From Cellulosimicrobium cellulans (GTDB taxonomy: Bacteria > Actinomycetota > Actinomycetes > Actinomycetales > Cellulomonadaceae), in the NCBI RefSeq assembly GCF_024124905.1, contig NZ_JAMXST010000001.1, positions 682,001-746,000 of the forward strand: 64,000 nucleotides of DNA, written 5' to 3'. The notes below the pieces were generated by a model. That model saw nothing but the letters and a program-made list of their open reading frames with translations. It was not told the DNA's origin and searched no databases. A program made the position numbers and the translations under genes. Numbering within the stretch: the first letter of the stretch is position 1; every line of letters starts with the position of its first letter. Below are positions 1-8,447 of the stretch, piece after piece.

Positions 1-688
1 CGTCGCCCTCCTGGGCGGCCTGCGTGATCTGAGGGCCGTTGAGCTTCTCGGGGTCGCCGCCGCAGATCTCCAGGAGCCGGGTCGCGCGGTCGGGCTGGGC
101 GATGAGCGCGTTCTGCCCGTCGCGCACCAGGGCGCGGCCCGACGCGTACTGCTCCCAGCAGCCCTCGTGGCCGCAGCCGCAGTAGTGGCCGCCCGGCACG
201 ACGCGCATGTGCCCGACCTCGGCCGCGACGCCCCACTTGCCGCGCACGAGCTCGCGGTCGACGACGATCGCGCCCCCGAGCCCGGTGCCGACCGTGAGCA
301 TGAGCATGTCGGTCGCGTCGCGCGCGACGCCGAACTGGAACTCCGCCCAGCCCGCCGCGTTGGCGTCGTTCTCGACGACGATCGGCACGTCGGTGCCGCC
401 GATGAGCTCGCGCACGTTGCGCGCGAGCGGGTACTCGCGCCATGCGATGTTCGGGGCGAACAGCACCGACGTCCGGTCGGGGCTGACGAAGCCCGCCGCG
501 GCGAGGCCCATCGCGCCGACCTCGTGCTCGGCGGTCAGCTCGGCATACACGTCGGCGATGGCGCGGTCGATGCTCGCGACGTCGTCGGGCTCGGTGTCGC
601 GGCGCGTCTGGACGAGGATCTCGCCCTTCTCGTCGACGACCCCGGCCGCGATCTTCGTCCCGCCGATGTCCACACCGATGGCGTGCAT
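1..688 (-). CDS. glk: ROK-family glucokinase (3' end outside window)
   Basis: Sugar kinase of the ROK family, probably ATP-dependent phosphorylation of glucose in the cytoplasm. The frame is open from the ATG at 688 to the window edge, so about 229 N-terminal residues are seen and the C-terminus is missing. It begins MHAIGVDIGGTKIAAG (phosphate-binding DxGGT), has the catalytic-type segment VENDANAAG and then the ROK zinc signature CGCGHEGCWEQYASG. A purine-rich GAGGACGGGAC precedes the ATG. It is divergent from the acyl-CoA synthetase gene. Glucokinase is the commonest function of this actinobacterial subgroup, but a related hexose or N-acetylhexosamine kinase cannot be excluded. Confidence 0.88.
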   Translation of the reverse strand, partial: MHAIGVDIGGTKIAAGVVDEKGEILVQTRRDTEPDDVASIDRAIADVYAELTAEHEVGAMGLAAAGFVSPDRTSVLFAPNIAWREYPLARNVRELIGGTDVPIVVENDANAAGWAEFQFGVARDATDMLMLTVGTGLGGAIVVDRELVRGKWGVAAEVGHMRVVPGGHYCGCGHEGCWEQYASGRALVRDGQNALIAQPDRATRLLEICGGDPEKLNGPQITQAAQEGD

Positions 689-709
689 GTCCCGTCCTCA
701 CTCGCTCGG

Positions 710-729
710 TAACCGCTGACTAACCGCTG
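710..729. promoter_or_regulatory. Tandem 9-bp direct repeat upstream of glucokinase
   Basis: TAACCGCTG occurs at 710-718 and again at 721-729, one helical turn apart (CAGCGGTTA twice on the glucokinase strand). It lies just upstream of the glucokinase start, where the promoter should be. This spacing suits a regulator binding two adjacent half-sites; the regulator is unknown. Confidence 0.35.
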
Positions 730-908
730 GCTGGAAGCCTCACGCTGCAGGTGCTGCCCGTCGACGGGCGACGCACGACCACGGCTCGCGACCCCGCGCC
801 CGGGTCGTCCCGCCGGAACTCCGCGCCCGCGCGAAACGTTGCGCAAGCAGCGCACAGCACCTGAAGCCTACCGACATCGGCAGGTCCCGGGCACACACCA
901 CCACTGGG

Positions 909-914
909 TAGGGT
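909..914 (+). promoter_or_regulatory. Candidate -10 of the acyl-CoA synthetase gene
   Basis: TAGGGT lies 34 nt before the ATG at 949 and would give a short leader carrying the TGGAG ribosome site. No good -35 is visible. The rest of 689-948 holds no gene that I can support. Confidence 0.35.
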
Positions 915-948
915 TCTCCCACCGTCGACTACTGCCACTGGAGCCAGC

Positions 949-2766
949 ATGGACGAGATCAGCGCCCCACGGATCGTCGAAGTCGATCCCTCGAAGAACC
1001 TCAACGACCTGCTCGCGAGCCGGGTCGCGGCCGACCCGGCCGCGCCGCTGGTCGAGCGCCGCGCCGGCGCCGACGGCACGTGGCAGGCGCTCAGCGCACG
1101 GGACTTCGACGCCGAGGTCGTCGCCGTGGCGAAGGGGCTCGTCGCGCGCGGGATCCAGCCGGGCGACCACGTGGGCATCATGTCCCGCACGCGCTACGAG
1201 TGGACGCTCCTGGACTGGGCCACGTGGGCGGCCGGCGCGGTGCCGGTGCCGCTGTACGAGACGTCGAGCGCGGAGCAGGTCCAGTGGATCCTGTCGGACG
1301 CCGACGTCCGGCTGCTCGTCGTCGAGACGGAGGCGCACGCGGCGACCGTCGGCGAGGTGCGCGACCAGGTCCCCGCGCTCGGTGACGTCCTCGTCATCGA
1401 CTCGGGCGCCGTCGCGACCCTGAGGGCCGACGGGGCCGCCGTCGAGGACGCCGAGATCGCGCGGCGCCGCGGCCTGGCGAACCTCGCCGACGTCGCGACG
1501 ATCATCTACACGTCGGGCACGACCGGGCGCCCCAAGGGCGCCGAGCTCACGCACCAGAACTTCTACTCGCTCACCGTGAACGCGGTGGCCGCGGTGCCGG
1601 AGGTGTTCGGCGAGCCGGGCGGTCGCACGCTGCTGTTCATGCCGCTCGCCCACGTGTTCGCGCGGTTCATCGGCGTGCTGGTCGTGGCCGGCGGGACGGT
1701 CCTGGGCCACACGCCGGACACCAAGACGCTGCTCGACGACCTCGGCACCTTCAAGCCGACGTACATCCTCTCGGTGCCGCGCGTGTTCGAGAAGGTCTAC
1801 AACTCGTCCGAGCAGAAGGCCGCGGCGGGCGGCAAGCTCAAGATCTTCCACTGGGCGGCGGCCACGGCGATCGCGTACTCGCGCGCCCTGGACGAGCCGT
1901 CGGGCCCCGGCGTCGGGCTGCGCCTGCAGCACAAGGTCGCCGACGCGCTCGTGTTCAAGAAGCTGCGCCACGCGCTCGGGGGCCGCGCGAAGTACGCGGT
2001 GTCCGGCGGCGCGCCGCTCGGCGAGCGGCTGGGGCACTTCTATCGCGGCATCGGCGTGCGCATCCTCGAGGGCTACGGGCTCACCGAGTCGACGGCGCCG
2101 ACGTGCGTCAACCGCCCCGCGACCACGAAGATCGGCACGGTCGGCGAGCAGCTCCCGGGCTGTGGGGCGCGCATCGCCGAGGACGGCGAGATCCTGCTGA
2201 AGGGCGACCACATCTTCCGCGGCTACCACAACAACGAGCAGGCCACGGCCGACGCGTTCGTCGACGGGTGGTTCCGCACGGGCGACCTCGGCTCGCTCGA
2301 CGAGGACGGCTTCCTGCGCATCACCGGGCGCAAGAAGGAGATCATCGTGACCGCGGGAGGCAAGAACGTCGCGCCCGCCGTCCTCGAGGACCGCATCCGC
2401 GCCCACGCGCTCGTCTCGCAGTGCGTCGTCGTCGGCGACCAGAAGCCGTTCATCGGCGCGCTCGTCACCCTCGACCCCGAGGGCCTTCCGGGCTGGGCGA
2501 GCATGCACGGCAAGGAGCCGATGTCGATCGAGGACGCGGCCAAGGACCCCGACGTCCTCGCCGCGCTCGACGCCGCCGTCACGCGCGCCAACCAGGCGGT
2601 GTCGCGCGCCGAGTCGATCCGCAAGTTCACCGTGCTCACCACCGACTTCACGGTCGAGAACGGCTACCTCACGCCGTCGCTCAAGGTGAAGCGGAGCGAG
2701 GTGCTCAAGGACTTCGCGGCGGACGTCGAGGCGATCTACGTGGACGGGCCGGCCCCGGTCCGCTGA
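949..2766 (+). CDS. fadD15: Long-chain fatty-acid--CoA ligase (FadD15-like)
   Basis: Activates long-chain fatty acids to acyl-CoA through an acyl-AMP intermediate, at the inner face of the membrane. The 605-residue protein is full length for the AMP-binding family. The P-loop TSGTTGRPKG is at residues 188-197, followed by the adenylate-binding GYGLTEST and the hinge/A8 region WFRTGDLG...ITGRKKEII. The ATG at 949 follows a TGGAG ribosome site. Long-chain rather than short-chain specificity is inferred from resemblance to mycobacterial FadD15, whose gene has the same downstream neighbours (exonuclease, trpD, ctaE-qcrCAB). Confidence 0.88.
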   Translation: MDEISAPRIVEVDPSKNLNDLLASRVAADPAAPLVERRAGADGTWQALSARDFDAEVVAVAKGLVARGIQPGDHVGIMSRTRYEWTLLDWATWAAGAVPVPLYETSSAEQVQWILSDADVRLLVVETEAHAATVGEVRDQVPALGDVLVIDSGAVATLRADGAAVEDAEIARRRGLANLADVATIIYTSGTTGRPKGAELTHQNFYSLTVNAVAAVPEVFGEPGGRTLLFMPLAHVFARFIGVLVVAGGTVLGHTPDTKTLLDDLGTFKPTYILSVPRVFEKVYNSSEQKAAAGGKLKIFHWAAATAIAYSRALDEPSGPGVGLRLQHKVADALVFKKLRHALGGRAKYAVSGGAPLGERLGHFYRGIGVRILEGYGLTESTAPTCVNRPATTKIGTVGEQLPGCGARIAEDGEILLKGDHIFRGYHNNEQATADAFVDGWFRTGDLGSLDEDGFLRITGRKKEIIVTAGGKNVAPAVLEDRIRAHALVSQCVVVGDQKPFIGALVTLDPEGLPGWASMHGKEPMSIEDAAKDPDVLAALDAAVTRANQAVSRAESIRKFTVLTTDFTVENGYLTPSLKVKRSEVLKDFAADVEAIYVDGPAPVR

Positions 2767-2787
2767 CGTCGCGCACTCCGGGACCAC

Positions 2788-2830
2788 CCGCACGGCCCTC
2801 CTCGGCACACCCGCCGGGAGGGCCGTGCGG
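2788..2830. terminator. Bidirectional stem-loop terminator
   Basis: Perfect 14-bp inverted repeat: CCGCACGGCCCTCC at 2788-2801 pairs with 2817-2830 across a 15-nt loop. It sits between the converging acyl-CoA synthetase and NYN genes. No clear T tract follows. Confidence 0.75.
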
Positions 2831-2839
2831 TGCCCCGCG

Positions 2840-4285
2840 TCAGCGGCGCGCGAGCCGCGCCAGGAGCGCCTGCGCCGGGACGCACACGGCGCCCATCGCC
2901 TGCACGTCGTCCGACACGGCACGGTCGCTCGTCACGACGACGACGGGCCGTCCCGCGGGCTCCGCGGCGACCAGTCGCCGGATGAGGTCGTCGGCGATCT
3001 CGCCCGACGAGAACAGCACGCGCACGCCCCGCGGGGCGTGCACGGGTCGGGCGGCGGTGTCCGCGCCGTCGAAGCAGACCGTGACCTCGGTTCCCCCGGC
3101 CGCGACGCGCAGGAGCCCGCTGAGGAGCCGGTCGCGCTGCTCGGCGAGCGTGAGCTCCCCGAAGCCGGTCTTGGTCACGTTGTAGCCGTCGACGACGAGG
3201 TGGGTGCGCGGGACCGACAGGAGGTCGCCGAGCAGCGCCGGGTCGTCGGCGGCCCGACCGCGCGACCCGGGCCTCGGCCGCGCGGTCGCGCCCGGCAGGG
3301 CGGCGGCGACGTCGTCGGCCGGGGTCGTCGTGGCGGGCCCCAGCGCGAGCTCGCGCCGCAGCCCGGACGCCGCCTCGACCACCGTGTCGAGCAGGAGCCG
3401 CGCGCGTGCCGTCGCGACGTCGGCCGCCGACGTCCGCGCCCGACGCGCCTCGTCCCGCTCCGCGCGCGCCCGGGCGAGCTCGACGCCCGCTGCGCGGCGC
3501 TCCTCGCGCGCGTCGCGCAGCGCCCCCTCCGCCTCCGCGCGCTCGGCCGACGCCGCCTCGAGGGCCGCCCGGGCCTCGGCGCGCGCCCGGTCGGCGTCCG
3601 CCCGCAGCCGTCGCTCGGCGCGACGCGCGCCCGCGAGCTCGGCCGTCGCCGCGTCGGCGCGGGCCGCGGCGTCACGAGCCTGCGCGCGGAGCTCCTCGAC
3701 CTGTGCGGCCAGCCGGTCGCGGTCGCGACGCAACCGGGCGACCTCGCTGCGCTCCGAGCGCTCGGTCCGCAGCGTCGTGTCGAGCGCGCGGGCGCGCTCC
3801 ACGGCCGCCTCCCAGCCGTCCGGGCGCAGCAGGAAGGCGCCGGCGGCGCGCTCGCGGACGACGGCTGGCGCGGTGGCCTCCGCGTCCCCCGGTGCCGCGA
3901 CGACGTCGTCGGCCGCTGCCGCCGCACCGGCCTCGGGCGACCCCGGGCCGTCGGGGGCCGGGACCTCCTGCGGTGCGCCCGTCCCGCTCCCGTGCTCGCG
4001 CGACCAGGCGGCGGCGACCGCGTGCCGGAACCCGGCGTCGTCGACCAGGGCGCGCCACAACGGCACCGCCCCGGCCGACGCGCGCCGGCGTGGGGCGAAG
4101 GCCTTGACCCGTTGCAGGGCCACGGGGACGAGGACCGGGTCGAGCGTGCCGAGCACGTCCGCGGCGGCCTCGACGAGCAGCGCGCGCACCGCCGGCGGGA
4201 CGTCGCCGTCGGGTCCCCCCTCGTCCGACCTCTCGGCCACCATCCCCGCCTCCTGCGTCTCCGCCGTCGGGAGCTCCGCGGACAT
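2840..4285 (-). CDS. NYN (PIN-like) domain protein with coiled-coil region
   Basis: The 481-residue protein ends in a YacP-type NYN domain (about residues 358-481): VDGYNVTK, CFDGAD, SSGEIADDLIRRL and VVTSDRAV give the acidic-residue pattern of PIN-fold metal-dependent RNases. The central part (about 165-320) is rich in Ala, Arg and Glu with heptad character, probably a long coiled coil. The N-terminal ~110 residues are not recognised. GGGGAC precedes the ATG. It is divergent from the DEDDh exonuclease fusion. RNA binding or cleavage is inferred from the fold; no substrate can be assigned. Confidence 0.75.
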   Translation of the reverse strand: MSAELPTAETQEAGMVAERSDEGGPDGDVPPAVRALLVEAAADVLGTLDPVLVPVALQRVKAFAPRRRASAGAVPLWRALVDDAGFRHAVAAAWSREHGSGTGAPQEVPAPDGPGSPEAGAAAAADDVVAAPGDAEATAPAVVRERAAGAFLLRPDGWEAAVERARALDTTLRTERSERSEVARLRRDRDRLAAQVEELRAQARDAAARADAATAELAGARRAERRLRADADRARAEARAALEAASAERAEAEGALRDAREERRAAGVELARARAERDEARRARTSAADVATARARLLLDTVVEAASGLRRELALGPATTTPADDVAAALPGATARPRPGSRGRAADDPALLGDLLSVPRTHLVVDGYNVTKTGFGELTLAEQRDRLLSGLLRVAAGGTEVTVCFDGADTAARPVHAPRGVRVLFSSGEIADDLIRRLVAAEPAGRPVVVVTSDRAVSDDVQAMGAVCVPAQALLARLARR

Positions 4286-4318
4286 TTCGTCCCCGATCGT
4301 CCCGATTCCCGTGCACCC

Positions 4319-4324
4319 ACCCTA
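4319..4324 (-). promoter_or_regulatory. Candidate -10 of the NYN gene
   Basis: TAGGGT on the minus strand, 33 nt upstream of the NYN start at 4285, would give a leader of roughly 27 nt carrying the GGGGAC ribosome site. Confidence 0.35.
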
Positions 4325-4379
4325 TGCCGTGCCGAGGGCGTGGCCGCGGGACACGACGGATCGTGTCGGTGGCCGTCGC

Positions 4380-4385
4380 TAGCCT
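4380..4385 (+). promoter_or_regulatory. -10 element, leaderless start of exonuclease gene
   Basis: TAGCCT ends 7 nt before the ATG at 4393, which selects that ATG over the in-frame one at 4324. Confidence 0.5.
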
Positions 4386-4392
4386 CGCCGCC

Positions 4393-6237
4393 ATGTCGTC
4401 CGGTCCCCTCCTCGCCTCCTCCCGCGAGGGGTCCGTGCCGCGGGGCGTGCCCGTCCAGCCCACGCTCGACGACCTCGGGACGCCGCTGCGCGACGTGACG
4501 TTCGTCGTCGTCGACCTGGAGACGACGGGCGGGTCGCCCGCGGGTGCCGGCATCACGGAGATCGGCGCCGTGAAGGTGCGCGGCGGCGAGGTGCTCGGCG
4601 AGTTCCAGACGCTCGTCGACCCGGGCGTGCCCGTCCCCGCCTTCGTCGCCCGGCTCACGGGGATCACGTCGGCCATGGTCGCGACGGCGCCGCGCATCGA
4701 GGCCGTGCTGCCGAGCTTCCTGGAGTTCGCCCGCGGCGCCGTGCTCGTCGCGCACAACGCGCCGTTCGACATCTCGTTCCTCAAGGCCGCGTGCCGGGCC
4801 GCGGGCTACGAGTGGCCCGGGAACCAGGTGCTCGACACCGTCCCGCTCGCGCGCCGCGTCGTGACGCGCGACGAGGCACCGAACCACAAGCTCGCGACCC
4901 TCGCCGCGCTGTTCCGGGCCACGGTGACGCCCGAGCACCGCGCGCTCGCCGACGCGCGCGCCACGGTGGACGTGCTGCACGCGCTCCTCGCGCGGCTCGG
5001 GCCCCTGGGCGTCACCCACCTCGAGGACCTGGCGGGCGCGACGGACCCGGTCCCGCAGGACGTCCGGCGCAAGCGGCACCTCGCGGACGGCCTCCCGGAC
5101 GCGCCGGGCGTCTACCTCTTCCGCGGGCCCGGGGACGAGGTCCTCTACGTCGGCACGTCGACGTCCATCCGGCGCCGCGTCCGGTCGTACTTCACCCGCT
5201 CGGAGAAGCGCAGCCGCATCACCGAGATGGTGCGGGTCGCGCACGCCGTCACCCCGGTCGTGTGCGCGACCCCGCTCGAGGCGCAGGTGCGCGAGCTGCG
5301 CCTCATCGCGGAGCACGCGCCGCGCTACAACCGGAGGTCGCGCCACCCCGAGCGCATGACCTGGGTCCGGCTCACGGACGAGACCTACCCGCGCCTGTCC
5401 GTCGTGCGCGACGTGAGGGCCCCGGCCGCCCACATCGGGCCGTTCGCGTCCAAGCACCAGGCCCAGGCCGCCGTCGACGCCCTCCACGACGCGTTCCCGC
5501 TGCGCCAGTGCACGCGCCGGCTCCCCGTCGTCGCCTCGCCGGGGGCCACGGCGTGCGTCCTCGCCGAGATGGGACGCTGCTCGGCCCCGTGCACGACCGC
5601 CGAGCGCGACACCGGCTACGCGGCCGTCGCCGGAGGCGTGCGGGAGGCGTTCGAGTCAGACCCGTCCCACGTCGTCGCGGAGCTCGGGCGCCGGATCGTC
5701 GCGCTCTCGCGCGACGAGCGGTTCGAGCAGGCGGGAGAGCTCACGCACCGGCTGCGGGCCTTCCTCGCGGGCGCCGCGCGCGCCCAGCGGCTCGCCCCGC
5801 TCGCGGCGTGCGCCGAGCTCGTCGCCGCCCGCGCGACGGACGCGGGCGGGTGGGAGATCGTCGTGGTGCGGCACGCGCGCCTCGCCGCGACCGGGGTGAG
5901 CGAGCCCGGCGCGGACCCGTGGCCCCTCGTGCACGCGCTCGTCGCGACGGCGGAGACGGTCGCACCGCCCGTACCGCCCGCCCCGGCGAGCCACCCCCAC
6001 GAGGCCGAGATCCTGCTGTCGTGGCTCCAGGAGCCGGGCGTGCGGATCGTCGACGTCACCGGCCCGTGGACGTGCCCGGTCCGGTCCGCGGGGTCCCACG
6101 TGGACCTCGCCGCCACGGCCCGTGACGTCGCACGCCACGCCGACCCGGTCGACCGCCCCGACCTGACGCACGCGGCGCCCGCCGTGACCGTAGAGTGGTC
6201 GCCAGTCGACGACCCGACCCCGGAGGAACCATGCTGA
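4393..6237 (+). CDS. DEDDh 3'-5' exonuclease / GIY-YIG (UvrC-like) fusion
   Basis: Two nuclease modules in one chain of about 614 residues. The N-terminal domain is a DnaQ/epsilon-type DEDDh exonuclease: DLETTG near residues 41-46, then HNAPFDISFL and the HRALADARAT motif with the final His/Asp. A GIY-YIG module follows (PGVYLFRGPGDEVLYVGTS...) with a UvrC/Cho-like region containing CTRRLP...CVLAEMGRCSAPC. It is homologous to M. tuberculosis Rv2191. A role in repair or processing of damaged DNA is inferred from the domains. I chose the ATG at 4393 because of the upstream -10; an ATG at 4324 is also open. Its stop overlaps the next start. Confidence 0.85.
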   Translation: MSSGPLLASSREGSVPRGVPVQPTLDDLGTPLRDVTFVVVDLETTGGSPAGAGITEIGAVKVRGGEVLGEFQTLVDPGVPVPAFVARLTGITSAMVATAPRIEAVLPSFLEFARGAVLVAHNAPFDISFLKAACRAAGYEWPGNQVLDTVPLARRVVTRDEAPNHKLATLAALFRATVTPEHRALADARATVDVLHALLARLGPLGVTHLEDLAGATDPVPQDVRRKRHLADGLPDAPGVYLFRGPGDEVLYVGTSTSIRRRVRSYFTRSEKRSRITEMVRVAHAVTPVVCATPLEAQVRELRLIAEHAPRYNRRSRHPERMTWVRLTDETYPRLSVVRDVRAPAAHIGPFASKHQAQAAVDALHDAFPLRQCTRRLPVVASPGATACVLAEMGRCSAPCTTAERDTGYAAVAGGVREAFESDPSHVVAELGRRIVALSRDERFEQAGELTHRLRAFLAGAARAQRLAPLAACAELVAARATDAGGWEIVVVRHARLAATGVSEPGADPWPLVHALVATAETVAPPVPPAPASHPHEAEILLSWLQEPGVRIVDVTGPWTCPVRSAGSHVDLAATARDVARHADPVDRPDLTHAAPAVTVEWSPVDDPTPEEPC

Positions 6238-6512
6238 CCGCCATCGTCCTGATCGACACCGCGCCCGACCGTATCCCCGAGGTCGCGTCGGAGGTCGCGG
6301 ACCTTCGCGGCGTCAGCGAGGTCTACTCGGTCACGGGCAAGGCGGACCTGGTCGCGATGGTGCGCGTCGAGGAGCACGACCAGCTCGCCGACGTCATCGC
6401 GGACCGCATCAGCAAGGTCCCCGGGGTCGTGCGCACGGAGACGTTCATCGCGTTCCGCGCCTACTCGAACGTCGACCTCGAGCAGGCGTTCGCGCTCGGC
6501 CTCGACGACTGA
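6231..6512 (+). CDS. Lrp/AsnC ligand-binding domain protein (no HTH)
   Basis: The 93-residue protein is essentially a stand-alone RAM (regulation of amino acid metabolism) domain: MLTAIVLIDTAPDRIPEVA, then GVSEVYSVTGKADLVAMV and VPGVVRTETFIAFRAYS. There is no DNA-binding helix-turn-helix, so it probably binds a small ligand as an oligomer or modulates a partner. GGAGG at 6222-6226 is well placed before the ATG, which overlaps the upstream stop codon, so it is translationally coupled to the exonuclease gene. The real ligand is unknown; trpD next door is suggestive only. Confidence 0.85.
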   Translation: MLTAIVLIDTAPDRIPEVASEVADLRGVSEVYSVTGKADLVAMVRVEEHDQLADVIADRISKVPGVVRTETFIAFRAYSNVDLEQAFALGLDD

Positions 6513-6552
6513 CGGGCCGCCTGGCGCCGCCGGCCGGCCTGCCGCCGCGGGA

Positions 6553-7650
6553 TCAGTCCCGCGCCGCGGCCTCGGCCCAGCGCGCGAGGACGTCGCGGGC
6601 GGCACCCGTGTCCACGCTGCGCGCGGCGATCTCGTAGGCGGCGCGGAGCCGCTCGGCGAGCGTCCCCTGCGCGGTCCCGGGCAGCGTGCCGTCCGCGACG
6701 AGACCGGCGGCCGCGTTGAGCAGCACGGTCTCGCGCACCGGGCCTGCCTCGCCCGCCAGGAAACGCCGCGCGACCTCGGCGTTGTGCGCCGCCTCGCCAC
6801 CGCGCAGCTCGGCGATCGTCACCGGCGCGAGGCCCAGGTCGGCGACCGGGTCGAGCCGCTGCTCGGTCACGACGCCGTCGCGCACCTCCCAGACGGTCGC
6901 CCCGCCCGTCGCCGCGAGCTCGTCGAGCCCGTCGTCGCCGCGGAACACGAGCGCCGAGGTCCCCCGCCCCGCCAGCACCCCGGCGATGAGCGGCGCCATG
7001 CGCGCGTCCGCGACACCGATGGCGGCCGCACGGGGTTGCGCAGGATTCGTCAGCGGGCCGAGGACGTTGAACGCCGTCGGGATGCCGAGCTCCTTGCGCG
7101 CGACGCCCGCGTGCCGCATGGACGGGTGGAAGACCATCGCGAAGCAGAACGTGATCCCCGCCTCCTGCACGATGCGGGCCACCCGCTCCGGCCCGTGGTC
7201 GAGCCGGATGCCGAGCTCCTCGAGCACGTCCGCGGCGCCCGACGACGAGGTCGCGGCGCGGTTGCCGTGCTTGACGACCCGCACGCCCGCGCCCGCGATG
7301 ACGAGCGACGCCATGGTCGAGATGTTGACCGTGTGCGCGCGGTCGCCGCCCGTGCCGACGATGTCGACCGCCGGACCGTCCACGGCGAACCGGCTGGCGT
7401 GGGCCAGCATCGCGTCGGCGAGACCGGTCAGCTCGGCGACCGTCTCGCCCTTCGCGCGCAGCGCCACGAGGAAGCTCGCGAGGCGCACGGGCGACACCTC
7501 GCCCGACATCACCTGGTCCATCGCCCACGCGGTGGAGTCGGCGTCGAGGTCGTGCCCCGCGACGAGCTCGGTCAGCAGGCCGGGCCACGTGAGCCCCGTG
7601 CCCGTCGAGTCGCTCGTGGTCGAGGCGGCGGGGTGCGGGGTGGCGGTCAC
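6553..7650 (-). CDS. trpD: Anthranilate phosphoribosyltransferase
   Basis: Second step of tryptophan biosynthesis: anthranilate plus PRPP gives N-(5-phosphoribosyl)anthranilate. The 365-residue protein has the diagnostic PRPP loop GTGGD at residues 99-103, followed by [12 protein letters not shown] and [13 protein letters not shown], and later [20 protein letters not shown]. The GTG start has GAAGGG 6 nt upstream. No other trp gene is in the window, so this is an orphan trpD as in mycobacteria (Rv2192c). It converges with the Lrp-like gene over about 40 bp. Confidence 0.95.
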   Translation of the reverse strand: MTATPHPAASTTSDSTGTGLTWPGLLTELVAGHDLDADSTAWAMDQVMSGEVSPVRLASFLVALRAKGETVAELTGLADAMLAHASRFAVDGPAVDIVGTGGDRAHTVNISTMASLVIAGAGVRVVKHGNRAATSSSGAADVLEELGIRLDHGPERVARIVQEAGITFCFAMVFHPSMRHAGVARKELGIPTAFNVLGPLTNPAQPRAAAIGVADARMAPLIAGVLAGRGTSALVFRGDDGLDELAATGGATVWEVRDGVVTEQRLDPVADLGLAPVTIAELRGGEAAHNAEVARRFLAGEAGPVRETVLLNAAAGLVADGTLPGTAQGTLAERLRAAYEIAARSVDTGAARDVLARWAEAAARD

Positions 7651-7683
7651 GGGCGGCCCTTCGGCTGGTCGGTCTCCTGTCGG

Positions 7684-8130
7684 CTACCGCGTGCCGGCGG
7701 CACGCAGCAGGTCGGCGACGGCGCGCTGGAGGGCGACCGCGTCGAACGGCCGGGGCACCGCGTCGTCGGCGAGCGACCACGATGCTAGCCAACCGTCCTG
7801 CGGCCTGCCGGTGAGGACCAGGACCGGCGGGCAGCGGTAGACCTCGTTCTTGAGCTGCCGGCACAGGCCCATGCCGCCGGCCTTGTCGGCCTCCCCGTCG
7901 AGGACGAGCAGGTCCCAGCCGCCCGCGTCCGCCGCGGTCACGACCGCCGCCGGCGTCGCGACCTCGAGCCACTCGATGTCCGGCTGACCCGCACCCAGCC
8001 GCCGCCCCACGGCGAGGCGCACCTGCTCGCGCACCGTCACGTCGTCGCTGTAGAGGAGGATGCGCGGCGCGCGCGGGGTCACGCTCGTGTCCCCGTGCGT
8101 CGTCGTCACGGTCGTCGTCATCGTCGTCAC
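7684..8130 (-). CDS. Response-regulator receiver-like protein, degenerate
   Basis: About 148 residues forming one receiver-like domain without an output domain. [14 protein letters not shown] provides the acidic pocket, LLVLDGEA the possible phospho-acceptor Asp and VLVLTGRP the Thr. The invariant Lys of the usual KPF motif is Arg (VPRPFD), so classical phosphorylation signalling is doubtful. The start is uncertain: GTG at 8130 with GAAGG five bases upstream is preferred, ATG at 8121 is the alternative. No histidine kinase is nearby. The gene lies 33 bp upstream of trpD on the same strand and is divergent from ctaE. Confidence 0.65.
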   Translation of the reverse strand: MTTMTTTVTTTHGDTSVTPRAPRILLYSDDVTVREQVRLAVGRRLGAGQPDIEWLEVATPAAVVTAADAGGWDLLVLDGEADKAGGMGLCRQLKNEVYRCPPVLVLTGRPQDGWLASWSLADDAVPRPFDAVALQRAVADLLRAAGTR

Positions 8131-8434
8131 CGTCGCCTTCGTGGTTCCCTCAGGGTGGTCGGGGAAGGCGCGCCACGGCACCGCGGCGCGCACGTCCCGA
8201 CTGGCATCTTGGCACGTCGGAGCGGATCGCAGCACCCCCTCGCGCGGTACCGACGCCGACCGGCGCGGGGCCCGGGACCAAGGGCCCTGGCCACCCTCGG
8301 GCGCATGCCAGTTTCATGGCACTTAGCAGCGATCCGTCACCAAGTGCAGGTCTCCGTGGGAAGATCTGGAGACATTGTGAGATTCACCGCCTCCGGGCGG
8401 CCGTCTGCGTGCCGCAGACCGGCCGTTCGTCGGC
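8131..8434. promoter_or_regulatory. Divergent intergenic region rich in inverted repeats
   Basis: No gene is supported here. Short dyads are visible: TGCCA at 8306-8310 with TGGCA at 8317-8321; GTCTCC at 8350-8355 with GGAGAC at 8368-8373; and the operator-like dyad at 8403-8419. The base composition is less GC-rich than the flanks. It carries the promoters of the receiver-like gene and of ctaE. Confidence 0.5.
8403..8419. promoter_or_regulatory. Operator-like dyad over the ctaE -35 position
   Basis: GTCTGCG-TGC-CGCAGAC is a perfect 7-bp inverted repeat. It lies where the -35 of the ctaE promoter should be (the -10 begins at 8435), and no -35 consensus is present. A repressor or activator site is inferred. 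Confidence 0.45.
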
Positions 8435-8440
8435 CATAAT
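8435..8440 (+). promoter_or_regulatory. -10 element, leaderless start of ctaE
   Basis: CATAAT ends 7 nt before the GTG at 8448. There is no Shine-Dalgarno sequence before that GTG, which fits a leaderless message. Confidence 0.55.
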
Positions 8441-8447
8441 GGCTCCT

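Noticed and set aside
868-2922. 684-residue open frame antisense to the acyl-CoA synthetase gene
   Set aside because: Low-complexity Arg/Ala/Asp translation with no domain; typical shadow frame in very GC-rich DNA opposite a well-supported enzyme.
6513-6552. Terminator between the Lrp-like gene and trpD
   Set aside because: Only short GC-rich matches (GGCGCCGCCGGCC) are present; no convincing stem.
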